A stretch of DNA of 64,000 nt from Rhizobium etli 8C-3 (GTDB lineage Bacteria; Pseudomonadota; Alphaproteobacteria; Rhizobiales; Rhizobiaceae). Location of the stretch: positions 2,297,001 through 2,361,000 of the forward strand of contig NZ_CP017241.1 in the NCBI RefSeq assembly GCF_001908375.1, written 5' to 3'. The notes beneath the pieces were generated by a model. That model was not told the DNA's origin. It searched no databases and saw nothing but the letters and a program-made list of their open reading frames with translations. Each line of letters opens with the position of its first letter. Within the stretch, counting starts at the first letter, position 1. The translations under genes were made by a program, and so were the position numbers. Shown here piece after piece: positions 18,146 through 27,509 of the stretch.

Positions 18146-19432
18146 TTAAGCCGGTTCGAGCGCCATGACAAGACTGGCGTTCTGGCCGCCGAAGCCGAAA
18201 GAGTTCGAAAGCACGGCGGAAACCTGCTGTTCGCGCTTCCTGTTCGGTACGACATCGAGAACGATAGATGGATCCGGATTGTTGTAGTTGATCGTCGGCG
18301 GCAGCGTGCCGGTGAGCATGGTCTGCAGCGAGAACACCGCTTCGACCGCACCAGCAGCCGTCAGCGTATGGCCGATCATCGATTTGTTGGAGGACAGCGG
18401 AATGGAGGCCATGCGCTCGCCGAAGACGGCAAGCATCGAGCCATATTCCATCTTGTCGTTTTCCGGCGTCGAAGTGCCGTGAGCATTGATGTAGCCGATG
18501 CCGCTCTCTTCGATGCCGGCATCGATGAGGGCGGCACGGATCGTGGCGATCGCCGGGCCGCCGTCGGGCGACGAACGGGTGCGATGGAAGGAGTCGGCCT
18601 TTTCACCTGCGCCCTTCATGATGCCGAGCACCTTGGCGCCACGCGCGACGGCCGCTTCCAACGATTCGAGGACCAGCGTCGCTGCACCCTCGGCGATGAC
18701 GAAACCGTCGCGATCCTTGCTGAAGGGCTTGGAAGCCTTCGTCGGCGGATCGTTTTGCGTCGACAGCGCGGAAAGCAGAGAAAAGCGGATGAGCGCTTCG
18801 GCGCTCAGCGAACCATCGGTCGCAACAGCAAGGGCGCGATTGGTACGCCCCTGGCGGATCGCTTCGATGCCGAGCTGGATCGCGGTGGCGCCAGAAGCAC
18901 AGGCGGTCGAAAGGGTCACCGGCAGCCCGCGCGTGCCGAAACGGTCGGCCAGGCGCTCGGAGATCGCGCCGAACAGTGCTGCTTCATGGAAGGCGGAATC
19001 CGTGCGCTTGCGCATGGCGGCCAGGAACCGCTCGTAGGCATCGCCAGGATGGTCGGAGGGCGGCGAACGGTCGGCGAGATCGAAGCGGGCACTCCATTCC
19101 GGCTCGATCGGCGGCGCGGCGAGAAAAAGCGGACCGTTGAAATCGCCGGAGATACCGGCAACGGAAAGGGCTTCGATCGTCGTTTCGCGGGCAAAAGCGT
19201 AGGAGCGCTCAACGGCGTTGGGGACCGGGATGTCGATGAAATCGACAGTGCCGGCAATGCGCGTCGAGAGCCCGTCGGTCGGAAAGCGCGTGATGGCGTG
19301 GATCCCGGAAGTGCCGGACGTCAGCGCCACCCAGTTGTCCTTGAGCCCCTGGCCGAGCGAGGTAATGATTCCCATACCGGTGACCGCGACGATCGGGCGG
19401 CCGAGATGATCCTTGTAAGTCGCTTCTGTCAT
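18146..19432 (-). CDS. fabF1XL: 3-oxoacyl-ACP synthase FabF1XL (catalytic KAS II-type subunit)
   Basis: Condensing enzyme of 428 residues for elongating the very-long-chain acyl group on AcpXL. The full catalytic set is present: Cys178 in LSTACASGATAIQLG, His318 in INAHGTSTPENDK, Lys350 and His355 in SSNKSMIGHTLTAAG. An insertion around residues 110-160 (EPEWSARFDLADRSPPSDHP) is longer than in FabF of primary metabolism. The ATG at 19432 follows AGGAG; an alternative GTG at 19447 overlaps the fabF2XL stop. It probably pairs with the Cys-less FabF2XL. Confidence 0.93.
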   Translation of the reverse strand: MTEATYKDHLGRPIVAVTGMGIITSLGQGLKDNWVALTSGTSGIHAITRFPTDGLSTRIAGTVDFIDIPVPNAVERSYAFARETTIEALSVAGISGDFNGPLFLAAPPIEPEWSARFDLADRSPPSDHPGDAYERFLAAMRKRTDSAFHEAALFGAISERLADRFGTRGLPVTLSTACASGATAIQLGIEAIRQGRTNRALAVATDGSLSAEALIRFSLLSALSTQNDPPTKASKPFSKDRDGFVIAEGAATLVLESLEAAVARGAKVLGIMKGAGEKADSFHRTRSSPDGGPAIATIRAALIDAGIEESGIGYINAHGTSTPENDKMEYGSMLAVFGERMASIPLSSNKSMIGHTLTAAGAVEAVFSLQTMLTGTLPPTINYNNPDPSIVLDVVPNRKREQQVSAVLSNSFGFGGQNASLVMALEPA

Positions 19433-19443
19433 TTGCTCACTCC

Positions 19444-20649
19444 TCACGCATCCGCGGAAAGAACGGCGACACCCTCGCCGCGTTGGTGGCCGACTGCGGT
19501 GACGACCGCGGCCGTCGTACCGGCGCTCATCGGTTTTTCGTGCGCGACGTCGAAAGGCGGCACCTTCGCTTTGCTGTCGACGGCAAGTGCCGCAAAAGCA
19601 AGTCCAACGGTAAACTGCGCTTCGATCGCATGGCCGGACACGCCGCCGAAGCCGCGGACGGCCGCGCCCGGAAGCTCATGCTCCAGAACCGCCTTCTCGC
19701 GCTCTGCCAGGTCATGCATGCCGGTCGAGCCGGAGAAAATCGCAGTGTTTTCCGGCGCAAGCTTCTTGGCCGGCTGCAGCAAGCGCCCGAGACGAGCCTC
19801 AAATTTCCCGGCATTCCGGTTACCGCGGTCGCCTTCGATGGAATCGATCGTGGCATAGACATGCGCGCCCCGCGCTTCCGCGTGCTTGCGCGATTCCAGG
19901 ACGACAAACGCTCCGGCCGAACCGAGGATCATGCCGCCACCTTCGGCATCCTTGCGCGACCAAAGCGGTACCCATTTGCCCTGCAGATGAGCGCCGATCG
20001 ATTCGGGCAGCAGGATCATGTCCTGACGCTCGGCGGCAAAGGCGCCGCCGACGAGCGCATGCGAGGATTCGCCCGACTTGATCCGGTAGAACGCCGTTTC
20101 GACGGCGGAGATGCCTGCAGCCTCCTCGCCCATGAACGTCCGCGAGGAACCGGTGACCTTATGGACGATCGAGATATTGCCGGCGAGGAGGTTGGAAAGC
20201 TGAGCCAGGAAGAGCGTCGGGCGCAGCTCCGTAGTCAGCTTCTCGTTGAGTAAGAGCTCGCGATCATTGCGCTTCAGGCCCTCGTCGACGATCAGCGTAT
20301 CGACGTTGATGTCACGCTCGCCGCCGCCAGCGGCCACGATCATGTCCATACTGCCGCAGGTTTCGGCATTGTCCTTGAAGCCCGCGTCATCGAGCGCCAG
20401 GCCGGCGGCAAAGACGCCGATGCGCTGCCAGTTTTCCATCTGGCGCTGATCCCCGCGCTTGGCGATCTGTTGCGACCAGTCGATATCCGGCAGCGGATGC
20501 ACCGGATAGGGCTTGAATTTCTCGGTCTCGATGATCGGCTCCGGCGCGCGGCCTGCCGTCAAGAGCGCGACATGCGCATCCCTGCCGACGCCCTGACAGG
20601 TGACGATACCGACACCGGTGATGAGGACATCATTTTGAGCCTTGCTCAT
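19444..20649 (-). CDS. fabF2XL: FabF2XL, 3-oxoacyl-ACP synthase-like partner lacking the active-site Cys
   Basis: Protein of 401 residues with the thiolase/KAS fold (VLITGVGIVTCQGVGRDAHV). The nucleophile region reads HKVTGSSRTFMGEEAAG, with Ser near 168-169 where KAS enzymes have Cys, and the first His position is SGSTG. The second His (GVSGHAIEAQFTVG, His340) remains. It thus resembles the chain-length-factor partner of type II polyketide synthases. It overlaps the fabZXL stop by four bases (ATGA), so translation is coupled. Function in the cluster: partner or length control in C28 synthesis (inferred). Confidence 0.9.
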   Translation of the reverse strand: MSKAQNDVLITGVGIVTCQGVGRDAHVALLTAGRAPEPIIETEKFKPYPVHPLPDIDWSQQIAKRGDQRQMENWQRIGVFAAGLALDDAGFKDNAETCGSMDMIVAAGGGERDINVDTLIVDEGLKRNDRELLLNEKLTTELRPTLFLAQLSNLLAGNISIVHKVTGSSRTFMGEEAAGISAVETAFYRIKSGESSHALVGGAFAAERQDMILLPESIGAHLQGKWVPLWSRKDAEGGGMILGSAGAFVVLESRKHAEARGAHVYATIDSIEGDRGNRNAGKFEARLGRLLQPAKKLAPENTAIFSGSTGMHDLAEREKAVLEHELPGAAVRGFGGVSGHAIEAQFTVGLAFAALAVDSKAKVPPFDVAHEKPMSAGTTAAVVTAVGHQRGEGVAVLSADA

Positions 20650-21128
20650 CCCTTTACTCCCTGCGCAGCGATCGCATCCATCAGGCCGACCTCGCCCGCG
20701 CGCTTTTTCACGATTTCGCCGAGCGGAACCTCGCTGAAGGGCATGGTGCGCAACTTCAACTGCGCATCGCAGACCTTCTTGCCGCCGCTCGTGATCTTTG
20801 CCTTGGTCACGGCAAAGCCGGACCCGTCATGCTCCAGAAACGCCTCAATGTCGAGAACCGCCTCTGGTTCGACGAAGGTGCGCATCTTGGCGCCATCTAC
20901 CGACATCAGGAACGGCATCGCGGCGAAATCAGTCGCTGCCAGCACCAGCATGCCGGAGGCCTGCGCCATGGTTTCGATGAGGAGCACGCCCGGAACGAGC
21001 GGCATACCCGGAAAATGGCCTTCGAAAACGGGGCTTTTCGCCGGCACGACGGAACGCGCCTTGAGCATACCCTTTTCGAGGTCGACCGCTTCCACGCGGT
21101 CAATCATCTGGAAATATTCCAGCAGCAT
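20646..21128 (-). CDS. fabZXL: 3-hydroxyacyl-ACP dehydratase FabZXL
   Basis: Hotdog-fold dehydratase of 160 residues. The catalytic His lies in FEGHFPGMPLVPGVLLIETM and is followed by the conserved acidic residue in LIETMAQASG. It removes water from 3-hydroxyacyl-AcpXL during elongation of the lipid A C28 fatty acid. It lies 114 bp downstream of acpXL and overlaps fabF2XL by four bases. The different N-terminus and roughly ten extra residues distinguish it from housekeeping FabZ. Confidence 0.93.
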   Translation of the reverse strand: MLLEYFQMIDRVEAVDLEKGMLKARSVVPAKSPVFEGHFPGMPLVPGVLLIETMAQASGMLVLAATDFAAMPFLMSVDGAKMRTFVEPEAVLDIEAFLEHDGSGFAVTKAKITSGGKKVCDAQLKLRTMPFSEVPLGEIVKKRAGEVGLMDAIAAQGVKG

Positions 21129-21242
21129 CGGATCCTCCGGCCCGGCGAGAAAGCGAGCGCCGGATACGCCTAGTTAGGAACAAAACCGCCCGGCCGCTAC
21201 TGATCGCAGAGGCAGGGCGGAGAAAAAAGACAGCTGTGTCGC

Positions 21243-21521
21243 TCAGGCCTTGGCGGCGCGAAGCTCATCGATCTTGGCACAGAGGTTCTTCAGCACAAAA
21301 TACTCCTCGGTGGAAACTTTCCCCTCGTTGACTTCCTGCGTCCACTTTTCAAGCGGGATCTTGATGCCGAATTCCTTGTCGATGGCGAAAACGATATCGA
21401 GGAAGTCGAGGCTATCGATACCGAGGTCGTCGATCGTATGGCTCTCCGGCGTGATCGTTTCGCGATCGATCTCGCTGGTTTCTGCAATGATGTCGGCAAC
21501 TTTATCGAATGTAGCGGTCAC
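21243..21521 (-). CDS. acpXL: Acyl carrier protein AcpXL for very-long-chain fatty acids
   Basis: Specialised acyl carrier of 92 residues, the length of rhizobial AcpXL. The phosphopantetheine Ser is in the motif [15 protein letters not shown]. It carries the chain elongated to C28 before LpxXL transfers it to lipid A. The start is the GTG at 21521 (family N-terminus [11 protein letters not shown]) with an AGAGGT site; the open frame continues upstream but through promoter-like sequence. It is the first gene of the minus-strand cluster. Confidence 0.95.
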   Translation of the reverse strand: MTATFDKVADIIAETSEIDRETITPESHTIDDLGIDSLDFLDIVFAIDKEFGIKIPLEKWTQEVNEGKVSTEEYFVLKNLCAKIDELRAAKA

Positions 21522-21555
21522 GCGCTGTACCTCTTTCAATGACGAATTTATCCCC

Positions 21556-21584
21556 CTCATAGGCAAATCCATTTCAAAAGCCAA
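21556..21584 (-). promoter_or_regulatory. Candidate promoter of acpXL cluster
   Basis: On the minus strand TTGGCT and TATGAG are separated by 17 bases, in the AT-rich 189-bp gap between cobD and acpXL. They end about 35 bp upstream of the acpXL GTG. The match to the sigma-70 consensus is only moderate. Confidence 0.35.
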
Positions 21585-21710
21585 TGCTTTCGCATGATCT
21601 GCTTTCAAATTTGGCGCGCAACTGTTGCCGAAACAGCAAATGGCATAAATGCTCGGATCAACTGACCAGCATTCTTGTCTGGATAACGCCGAAACTCGTG
21701 CGAGGCACCG

Positions 21711-22691
21711 TCAAAGCAAAGCGACGAATGCCAGAAACACGGCGATCGCCATTATCATGCAACTCGCATTGAATACCGCGATCCCGTCCTCGACGTCGCT
21801 GACGGTGGCCGTGCCGCGGCCTGCGCCGTTGATCATCGGTTCGCTGACGACGATGCCGGCGTAGACCCGCGGACCTGCCAATTGCAAACCAAGGGCACCG
21901 GCCATGGCCGCCTCCGGCCGGCCGGAATTCGGTGAGCGATGCAGACCGCCGTCGCGGATCGCAACCTGGAAGGCTTCGCGGCTGGCGCTTGCGCCGCGCC
22001 GGAGCCAGGCGCCAGCGGCAATCAGCAGGATGGCAAGACGGGCGGCCGGCCAATTCGCCAGATCGTCGAGGCGAGCTGCGGCCCAGCCGAAATCGATGTA
22101 CTTGTCCGACTTGTGTCCGATCATCGAGTCGGCGGTATTCAGCATCTTGTAGATGAAGAGGCCGGGCAGACCGAGGATGACATACCAGAGTGCCGGGGCA
22201 ACGACGCCATCGGAGAAGTTTTCGGCCAGGCTTTCGATCGCCGCACGACAAATGCCCGGCTCGTCCAACGTTTCAGGATCGCGACCGACAATGCGGGACA
22301 CGGCCTTGCGGCCGCCGACGATCCCCTCACAGCGCAAGGCTTCCGCCACCGCAGAAACGTGGTCCGCAAGGCTCTTCTGCGCCAGGAAGATCGCCACGCA
22401 GGCAACTTCGAGCAGAATTCCCACAAAGCCGAACAGCCCGAAGAACCAGTGCAGCACGAGGCCTGCGACAGCGCTGAAGGCCAACAGCACCGTAATCGAG
22501 ACGGTGCCGTTGAGCCGCCGCTCGGCCTTCGTCAGCGTCTCGCTGTTGAACTGACGATCGAAATGTGAAATCGCCTTGCCGAAGAGGACGACGGGATGCG
22601 GCAGCCGCGACCACAGCCAATCCGGATCGCCGACGATCCGGTCGAGAAGGAGCGCCAGCAACAGCACGAGGAGATTTTCGTCGATCGTCAT
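21711..22691 (-). CDS. cobD: Adenosylcobinamide-phosphate synthase CobD (CbiB)
   Basis: Integral membrane protein of 326 residues that attaches aminopropanol (phosphate) to adenosylcobyric acid, making cobinamide. Typical features: LLDRIVGDPDWLWSRLPHPV at the N-terminus, membrane segments (NGTVSITVLLAFSAVAGLVL), and the motifs SIAENFSDGV-like ESLAENFSDGVVAPALWYVI and YKMLNTADSMIGHK. It overlaps cobC by four bases and is last in the cobABCD run. Confidence 0.96.
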   Translation of the reverse strand: MTIDENLLVLLLALLLDRIVGDPDWLWSRLPHPVVLFGKAISHFDRQFNSETLTKAERRLNGTVSITVLLAFSAVAGLVLHWFFGLFGFVGILLEVACVAIFLAQKSLADHVSAVAEALRCEGIVGGRKAVSRIVGRDPETLDEPGICRAAIESLAENFSDGVVAPALWYVILGLPGLFIYKMLNTADSMIGHKSDKYIDFGWAAARLDDLANWPAARLAILLIAAGAWLRRGASASREAFQVAIRDGGLHRSPNSGRPEAAMAGALGLQLAGPRVYAGIVVSEPMINGAGRGTATVSDVEDGIAVFNASCMIMAIAVFLAFVALL

Positions 22692-23689
22692 CCGTCAAAA
22701 CTTTCCAAAGCGACCGCAAGCCTATTGTCGGCGGCGAAATCGGGCGCGAGGCCGAAACGCAGCCATTCCGGCGCATAGTCGAACTTGCGGACGAGAATAT
22801 GGTGGCGGCAGAGATGCGTGTGAATGCGGCCTGCGAGGCTGTCTTTGACGAGCGAAAAGAGCCGCGTACCGCCGGCCGTTTCCAAACCGGCACCTTTCAA
22901 CACGCCTTCCAGGGCATGCTGGCGCTCGGCGATCCTGCGGATGATTGGAGCCGTATCCGACCGCAGCAAGGACGCGGCGATCGACAGCGCCGGACCGGAC
23001 ACCGCCCAAGGGCCGAGCCAATCCTCGAAACGCTCGCGGATATCGCCTGCAGCCACGACGAAGCCGAGCCGCAGACCTGCGAGGCCGAAGAACTTGCCGA
23101 ACGAACGGAAGATGACGAGATTTGAAAGTCGCGATGCAAGAGGCGTGAGACTTAAATTCGGCTCGGCATCGCCGAAGGCTTCGTCGACGACGACCAAGCC
23201 GCCCTGCCCTTTTAACCGGTCATGCAGCGCGGCGAGCTCGTCCGGCTTATAGCTTTGGCCATCAGGATTGTTCGGATTGACAACGACGGCAAGCGCATGC
23301 CTGTCGTCGACATCCCCGATCGCATCGACCGCATCCACGATAAAGCCGGCTGACCGGAACGCCTTCTCATATTCGCCATAGGTCGGCGAGACGATCGCGA
23401 TCGGCCTGCCGGGCTCGATCAGTCTGGGCAGAAGCTGGATGACGGATTGTGTGCCCGGAACAGGCAATGGCAGGAGATCGCCGCTGCGGTAATAGTCGCG
23501 GGCAGCGGCAACGGCAGACTGCACCAGGTACCTGTCGGGAAGGCGATGCCAGGATTGAGCAGGAATGTCCGGCAGCGCCTCCGGGCACGGATTGATGCCG
23601 GTCGATAGATCAAGCCAATCCTCCAGCCTTCCGCCAAAGGCAGCCGCGGCGGCCGTGATCCCGCCGCCATGCACGATCGCAACACTCAT
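22688..23689 (-). CDS. cobC: Threonine-phosphate decarboxylase CobC
   Basis: PLP-dependent enzyme of 333 residues, aminotransferase fold type I, that supplies (R)-1-amino-2-propanol phosphate to CobD. Motifs: WLDLSTGINP near the N-terminus, VVNPNNPDGQ (cofactor-ring Asn region), VVDEAFGD, and the PLP Lys in FRSFGKFFGLAGLRLG. Four-base overlaps on both sides (cobB and cobD) show tight translational coupling. Length is normal for rhizobial CobC. Confidence 0.95.
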   Translation of the reverse strand: MSVAIVHGGGITAAAAAFGGRLEDWLDLSTGINPCPEALPDIPAQSWHRLPDRYLVQSAVAAARDYYRSGDLLPLPVPGTQSVIQLLPRLIEPGRPIAIVSPTYGEYEKAFRSAGFIVDAVDAIGDVDDRHALAVVVNPNNPDGQSYKPDELAALHDRLKGQGGLVVVDEAFGDAEPNLSLTPLASRLSNLVIFRSFGKFFGLAGLRLGFVVAAGDIRERFEDWLGPWAVSGPALSIAASLLRSDTAPIIRRIAERQHALEGVLKGAGLETAGGTRLFSLVKDSLAGRIHTHLCRHHILVRKFDYAPEWLRFGLAPDFAADNRLAVALESFDG

Positions 23690-24993
23690 CCGGCGGCTCC
23701 AGCAAGGTCGATCAGATGCATATAAGACCCAGCGATCTGGCCGCGGCGAAGGCCGGCTTCGCCGAGTCCGATGCCGAGAGCATCGCTCACCCTGAAGAGC
23801 CTGTCGGCCTCGCCTTCGCGAACGACAGTGGAATAATGATATTCATGGGCCGTCATGGCATGGTCGAAGAATGCCCCGTCGACCGGCTGTACGCGGCGAT
23901 AGCCCAGATGCCGGCTGCGCTCTTCATAGCTGGTGACAAGCGGCAGCAGGCCGACCATCTCGTGCCGCGTGCCGCCAGCATCGATCAGCCCTTCGCCAAG
24001 GACCATGTATCCGCCGCACTCGCCGTAAATGCGAGTGCCGCGCCTGGCAGCCTCGATCAACGCCCGGCGGAACGTCTGCGCACCCGCGATCACTCCGGCA
24101 TGCAATTCCGGATAACCGCCCGGCAGATAGATCGCGTCGGCGTCGGCAACGGGTGCTTCGTCGGCCAGTGGCGAGAAGAAGGAAATCGTTGCCCCGCGGC
24201 GGCGCCAGCCGAGCAGCATATGTTCGTAGGAAAAGGCAAAGGCGATGTCGCGGGCAACGGCAATCCGGCTTCCGAGCGGCGCCAGCCGATGGATATTCGC
24301 CGCCGAGGGAACATTGAGGCCCTGGCGCGCGGTGCGCAGGAGAAACTCGAAATTGCACTCGTCGGATACAGCTTCGGCGGCATGCTCGATAAAGTCCTCC
24401 AGCCCCTGATGCTCGCCAGCCTGGACGAGGCCCAGATGCCGCTCCGGAAGCGCCAATGTCTTGTCGCTGCGGATGACGGCGATGACCGGCATGCGGATCG
24501 CATCGAGCGCCTGGCGCAGCATCGTCTCGTGCCGCTCGCTGCCGACCTTGTTGAGAATGACGCCGGCGATACGGACGTCGGCGCGGAAGCTCGCAAAGCC
24601 GCTGACGAGCGGCGCGACCGAATGCGACATGCGCGAGGCGTCGACAACGAGCACGACCGACAGGCGAAGCATCGCAGCGAGATCGGCCGCCGTCCCCTTG
24701 CCGTCGGCCGCGCCGTCGAAGAGGCCCATCATCGCTTCAATGACCAGAATGCGATCGCCGGACCGGTGAAGCGCGGCATTGGCGGAAATCAATTCGGGGC
24801 GCATGGCCCAGGCGTCGAAATTCAGGCAGGGCGTGCCGCTGGCGGCGGAATGAAAGGCTGGATCGATATAGTCGGGGCCGGCCTTGCCGGGAGCGATCGC
24901 AACACGGCGATTGCGAAGCGCCCGAAGCAGGCCGAGCGTGATCGTAGTCTTGCCCGAGCCGGAGGACGGCGCAGCGATCAGCAAGCCGCTCAT
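23686..24993 (-). CDS. cobB: Cobyrinic/hydrogenobyrinic acid a,c-diamide synthase CobB
   Basis: ATP- and glutamine-dependent amidase of 435 residues that amidates the a and c carboxylates of hydrogenobyrinate in the aerobic pathway. It has an N-terminal ATP-binding domain (LIAAPSSGSGKTTITLGLLR) and a C-terminal class I glutaminase domain with the nucleophile Cys in IYGECGGYMVLGEGL and a late His in HEYHYSTV. It overlaps cobA and cobC by four bases each. Confidence 0.96.
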   Translation of the reverse strand: MSGLLIAAPSSGSGKTTITLGLLRALRNRRVAIAPGKAGPDYIDPAFHSAASGTPCLNFDAWAMRPELISANAALHRSGDRILVIEAMMGLFDGAADGKGTAADLAAMLRLSVVLVVDASRMSHSVAPLVSGFASFRADVRIAGVILNKVGSERHETMLRQALDAIRMPVIAVIRSDKTLALPERHLGLVQAGEHQGLEDFIEHAAEAVSDECNFEFLLRTARQGLNVPSAANIHRLAPLGSRIAVARDIAFAFSYEHMLLGWRRRGATISFFSPLADEAPVADADAIYLPGGYPELHAGVIAGAQTFRRALIEAARRGTRIYGECGGYMVLGEGLIDAGGTRHEMVGLLPLVTSYEERSRHLGYRRVQPVDGAFFDHAMTAHEYHYSTVVREGEADRLFRVSDALGIGLGEAGLRRGQIAGSYMHLIDLAGAAG

Positions 24994-25832
24994 GCCATCA
25001 CCCTCCCGCCCGTGCGGCCAAATGGATCAGGCTGCAGCCTGCGCCCTGCCAAAGCACCCAACCAATCGAGCGACGGGCGCAATTTCACGACCTCGCCGAC
25101 GACGAAAATTGCAGGCGGCTCCAACCCGGAGGCCGCGACGGCGGCCGGTGCTTCGCCAAGCGTCGTTTCAAGAACCTGCTGCCCGCTGGTTGCCGCATTG
25201 CATACGAAGGCGACCGGCTCCGACGGATTGCGGCCGGCCGCGATCAGGTTGGCGCTGATCTGGGCGATATGCTTCATCGCCATATAGATGACGATCACCG
25301 GAGAACCGCGGCCGATTGCCTCCCAATTGATCGCATCCGGCACGATGCCGGAAGAATCATGGCCTGTGAGAAACGTCACCGCATGGTTGATGTCGCGATG
25401 GGTGACCGGAATGCCGGCATATGCGAGACCGCCGATCCCGGCCGTAATGCCCGGCACGATGCGGAACGGGATGTTATGCTCGACCAGCGTCAGCGCCTCT
25501 TCGCCGCCACGGCCGAAGACGAAGGGATCACCGCCCTTCAGCCGCAGCACGCGTTTGCCTGAGCGCGCAAGTTCGACCAGGCGAAGCGAGATATCCCGCT
25601 GATTCGCGGAAGGCTTGCCGCCTCGCTTGCCGGCATATTCGAGAACGGCATCGGGCCGCGCGAGCCTCAAGCATTCCTCGTTCACCAGCGCGTCGTGAAT
25701 GATCGTATCGGCTTGCGCCATCGCCTTAGCGGCAAGCAGCGTCAGCAGCCCAGGATCACCCGGCCCGGCGCCGACGAGCCAGACGCTCCCCGGCTCCAGC
25801 GCCGGCAGATGGGAGAATGCGCTTTCGATCAT
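24990..25832 (-). CDS. cobA: Uroporphyrinogen-III C-methyltransferase CobA (SUMT)
   Basis: Methylates uroporphyrinogen III at C2 and C7 with SAM to give precorrin-2, the entry step to cobalamin and siroheme. At 280 residues it is the short SUMT, without the CysG dehydrogenase/chelatase part. Motifs: WLVGAGPGDPGLLTLLAAKA, IIHDALVNEECL, VLRLKGGDPFVFGRGGEEAL and IPVTHRDINHAVTFLTGHD. It is the first gene of the overlapping cobABCD run; no riboswitch is visible in the 180 bp upstream. Confidence 0.96.
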   Translation of the reverse strand: MIESAFSHLPALEPGSVWLVGAGPGDPGLLTLLAAKAMAQADTIIHDALVNEECLRLARPDAVLEYAGKRGGKPSANQRDISLRLVELARSGKRVLRLKGGDPFVFGRGGEEALTLVEHNIPFRIVPGITAGIGGLAYAGIPVTHRDINHAVTFLTGHDSSGIVPDAINWEAIGRGSPVIVIYMAMKHIAQISANLIAAGRNPSEPVAFVCNAATSGQQVLETTLGEAPAAVAASGLEPPAIFVVGEVVKLRPSLDWLGALAGRRLQPDPFGRTGGRVMA

Positions 25833-26012
25833 TCAGGTGATCTATGCCCGGCAGCAGGCAAGGTCAACGGCAACCGTGAAGACCCACCACAGGCTGGGGA
25901 TGGAAAGCGGCTTAATATTGGAATCGGTTGTATCCGAACACAAGCAAAGCAAGCCATCCCATTGATCCGATTCGGCAAGAACCGGCGGAGACAACACCGG
26001 CTCCGCAATTCA

Positions 26013-26963
26013 TCAAGCGCGCAGCAGCGTCTCGCGCACGAGGCCGATCACCTTTTCCGATTCGACGCCGGTGCAGACGATCTGGCTCGGCAGGCCGTCC
26101 CAATCTCCGGGCGGGAAGCGGCGGCCATCCGGCTTCACGATCGTCTGGCCGTCGGCAATACCGCCACAGACGACGCGAACAGAACCTGTGATGGTCGAAA
26201 AGAGTTCCGGCGCCACGACGTAGACGCAGGCGCAGCTGTCATGCACCATCATTCCGTCATCGACGGCGTGCGCATAAAAATCGATATAGAACTGCGAGAG
26301 TTCGTTCAACAGTTTGACGGCACTGTCGCCCTCTGCGGCGGTAGCGGCGAGATAGCGCCGGCTCATAGTCGTGACCGCGGTCACGTCGAGGCCAATGACC
26401 ACGACCTTCCAGGGAGCGGTCAAGACGATGTCGGCAGCTTCCGGATCGCCGTGAATATTGGCTTCTGCGACCGGCGAGACATTGCCCGGCACATAGAAAT
26501 TGCCGCCCATGATGACGACGGCCTTCACGAGCTTGGCGATCCCCGGATCTTCCTTCAGGGCCAGCGCAAGGTTCGTCATGCGGCCGACGGCAACGAGCGT
26601 CACCTCGCCCGGATTGGCGCGCACGGTGTCGATGATGAACCGGTAGGCCGGGCGCGGATCGAGCGGCCCATCGACCGTTTCCGGCACGTCGATATTACCG
26701 AGGCCATTGTCGCCATGCACGAGGGTCGGCCAGCCGATCTCCTTGCGCGACGGATCGATCGTCGTACCCTCGCCCTTGGCGACGGGAGCCGGAATATTCC
26801 ATTCGCGCTTCAAAAACAGCGCGTTGCGCGTCGTCGCTTCGATCGAGGCATTCCCGAATACGGTGGTGATGCCGATCAGATCAATGTCGGGGTGACGATG
26901 CAGGAAGAGGAGCGCCATGGCGTCATCGACGCCCGGGTCCGTGTCATATATGACCTTGTGCAT
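26013..26963 (-). CDS. Inosine-uridine preferring nucleoside hydrolase family protein
   Basis: Enzyme of 316 residues that splits ribonucleosides into base and ribose. The calcium-binding DxDxxxDD motif is intact at the N-terminus (VIYDTDPGVDDAMALLFLHR), and the conserved late Asp region is VVCGGIADGQT after MMVHDSCACVYVV. The start at 26963 follows AAGGAAA. It lies between cobE (72 bp upstream) and cobA (180 bp downstream) on the same strand, so it may be co-transcribed with cob genes. Nucleobase preference is unknown. Confidence 0.92.
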   Translation of the reverse strand: MHKVIYDTDPGVDDAMALLFLHRHPDIDLIGITTVFGNASIEATTRNALFLKREWNIPAPVAKGEGTTIDPSRKEIGWPTLVHGDNGLGNIDVPETVDGPLDPRPAYRFIIDTVRANPGEVTLVAVGRMTNLALALKEDPGIAKLVKAVVIMGGNFYVPGNVSPVAEANIHGDPEAADIVLTAPWKVVVIGLDVTAVTTMSRRYLAATAAEGDSAVKLLNELSQFYIDFYAHAVDDGMMVHDSCACVYVVAPELFSTITGSVRVVCGGIADGQTIVKPDGRRFPPGDWDGLPSQIVCTGVESEKVIGLVRETLLRA

Positions 26964-27034
26964 GAGATTTTCCTTTTATGCTGTTCGTCGCGTGCCGGAA
27001 AACGCCTCGCGAAGTGGCGACACCATAGCGGCCG

Positions 27035-27454
27035 TTATTCTTTCTGCAACCGCATGCGGGCGATCGCCGCGGTTGCGTGCGCAGATTTGATCTTGGGCAC
27101 GGCAAGCTCTGCATTGCAGCCGCAAACGGCAAGCGCAGCGGACTCGGCAACGCCGTGGCAGCCGACCTGGGAAAAGACGATGTCGGATGGATTCTTAAGG
27201 CGCGGCGTCTCTTCCTCAAGGCGTGCGGCGCTGAAAAACAGCAATGGTACGCCGAAATGCCTGGCAGCCTCGACAATAGCAGGCTCTCCGGCCCGGCCGT
27301 CGATCGACGCGATCGCTGCGAGTTCATCGGGCACCAGGCCACCCAGCGACAAAACCTCGGCCGCAAGCGCCATGACTTCGTCGGGCGGCGTCCCGCGCTC
27401 GCAACCGAGGCCGAGGACATGGCGGCGTGAATTGTCAAAGGTGATTCCGGTCAT
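27035..27454 (-). CDS. cobE: Cobalamin biosynthesis protein CobE (CbiG C-terminal-like)
   Basis: Protein of 139 residues matching the C-terminal domain of CbiG/CobE: VLGLGCERGTPPDEVMALAA near the start, LAAIASIDGRAGEPAIVEAA, FGVPLLFFSAARLEEE and VGCHGVAESAAL. CobE takes part in the aerobic corrin ring pathway, possibly in handling intermediates; its exact role is not settled. The start at 27454 (MTGITFDN) fits the family N-terminus. A divergent TauE/SafE gene begins 55 bp upstream. Confidence 0.92.
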   Translation of the reverse strand: MTGITFDNSRRHVLGLGCERGTPPDEVMALAAEVLSLGGLVPDELAAIASIDGRAGEPAIVEAARHFGVPLLFFSAARLEEETPRLKNPSDIVFSQVGCHGVAESAALAVCGCNAELAVPKIKSAHATAAIARMRLQKE

Positions 27455-27509
27455 CGGCCCTATTTGAAATGATGGGTGTTTGTCCAGCCATTGCAGCCGG
27501 AAGCAGGAA

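Noticed and set aside
17369..19858. Long plus-strand frame of 829 residues opposite adh2XL and fabF1XL
   Set aside because: It spans three genes of a well-known cluster on the other strand and has shadow-like composition.
25833..26012. Search for a second cobalamin riboswitch upstream of cobA
   Set aside because: No B12 box or core motif was found in the 180-bp gap on the minus strand.
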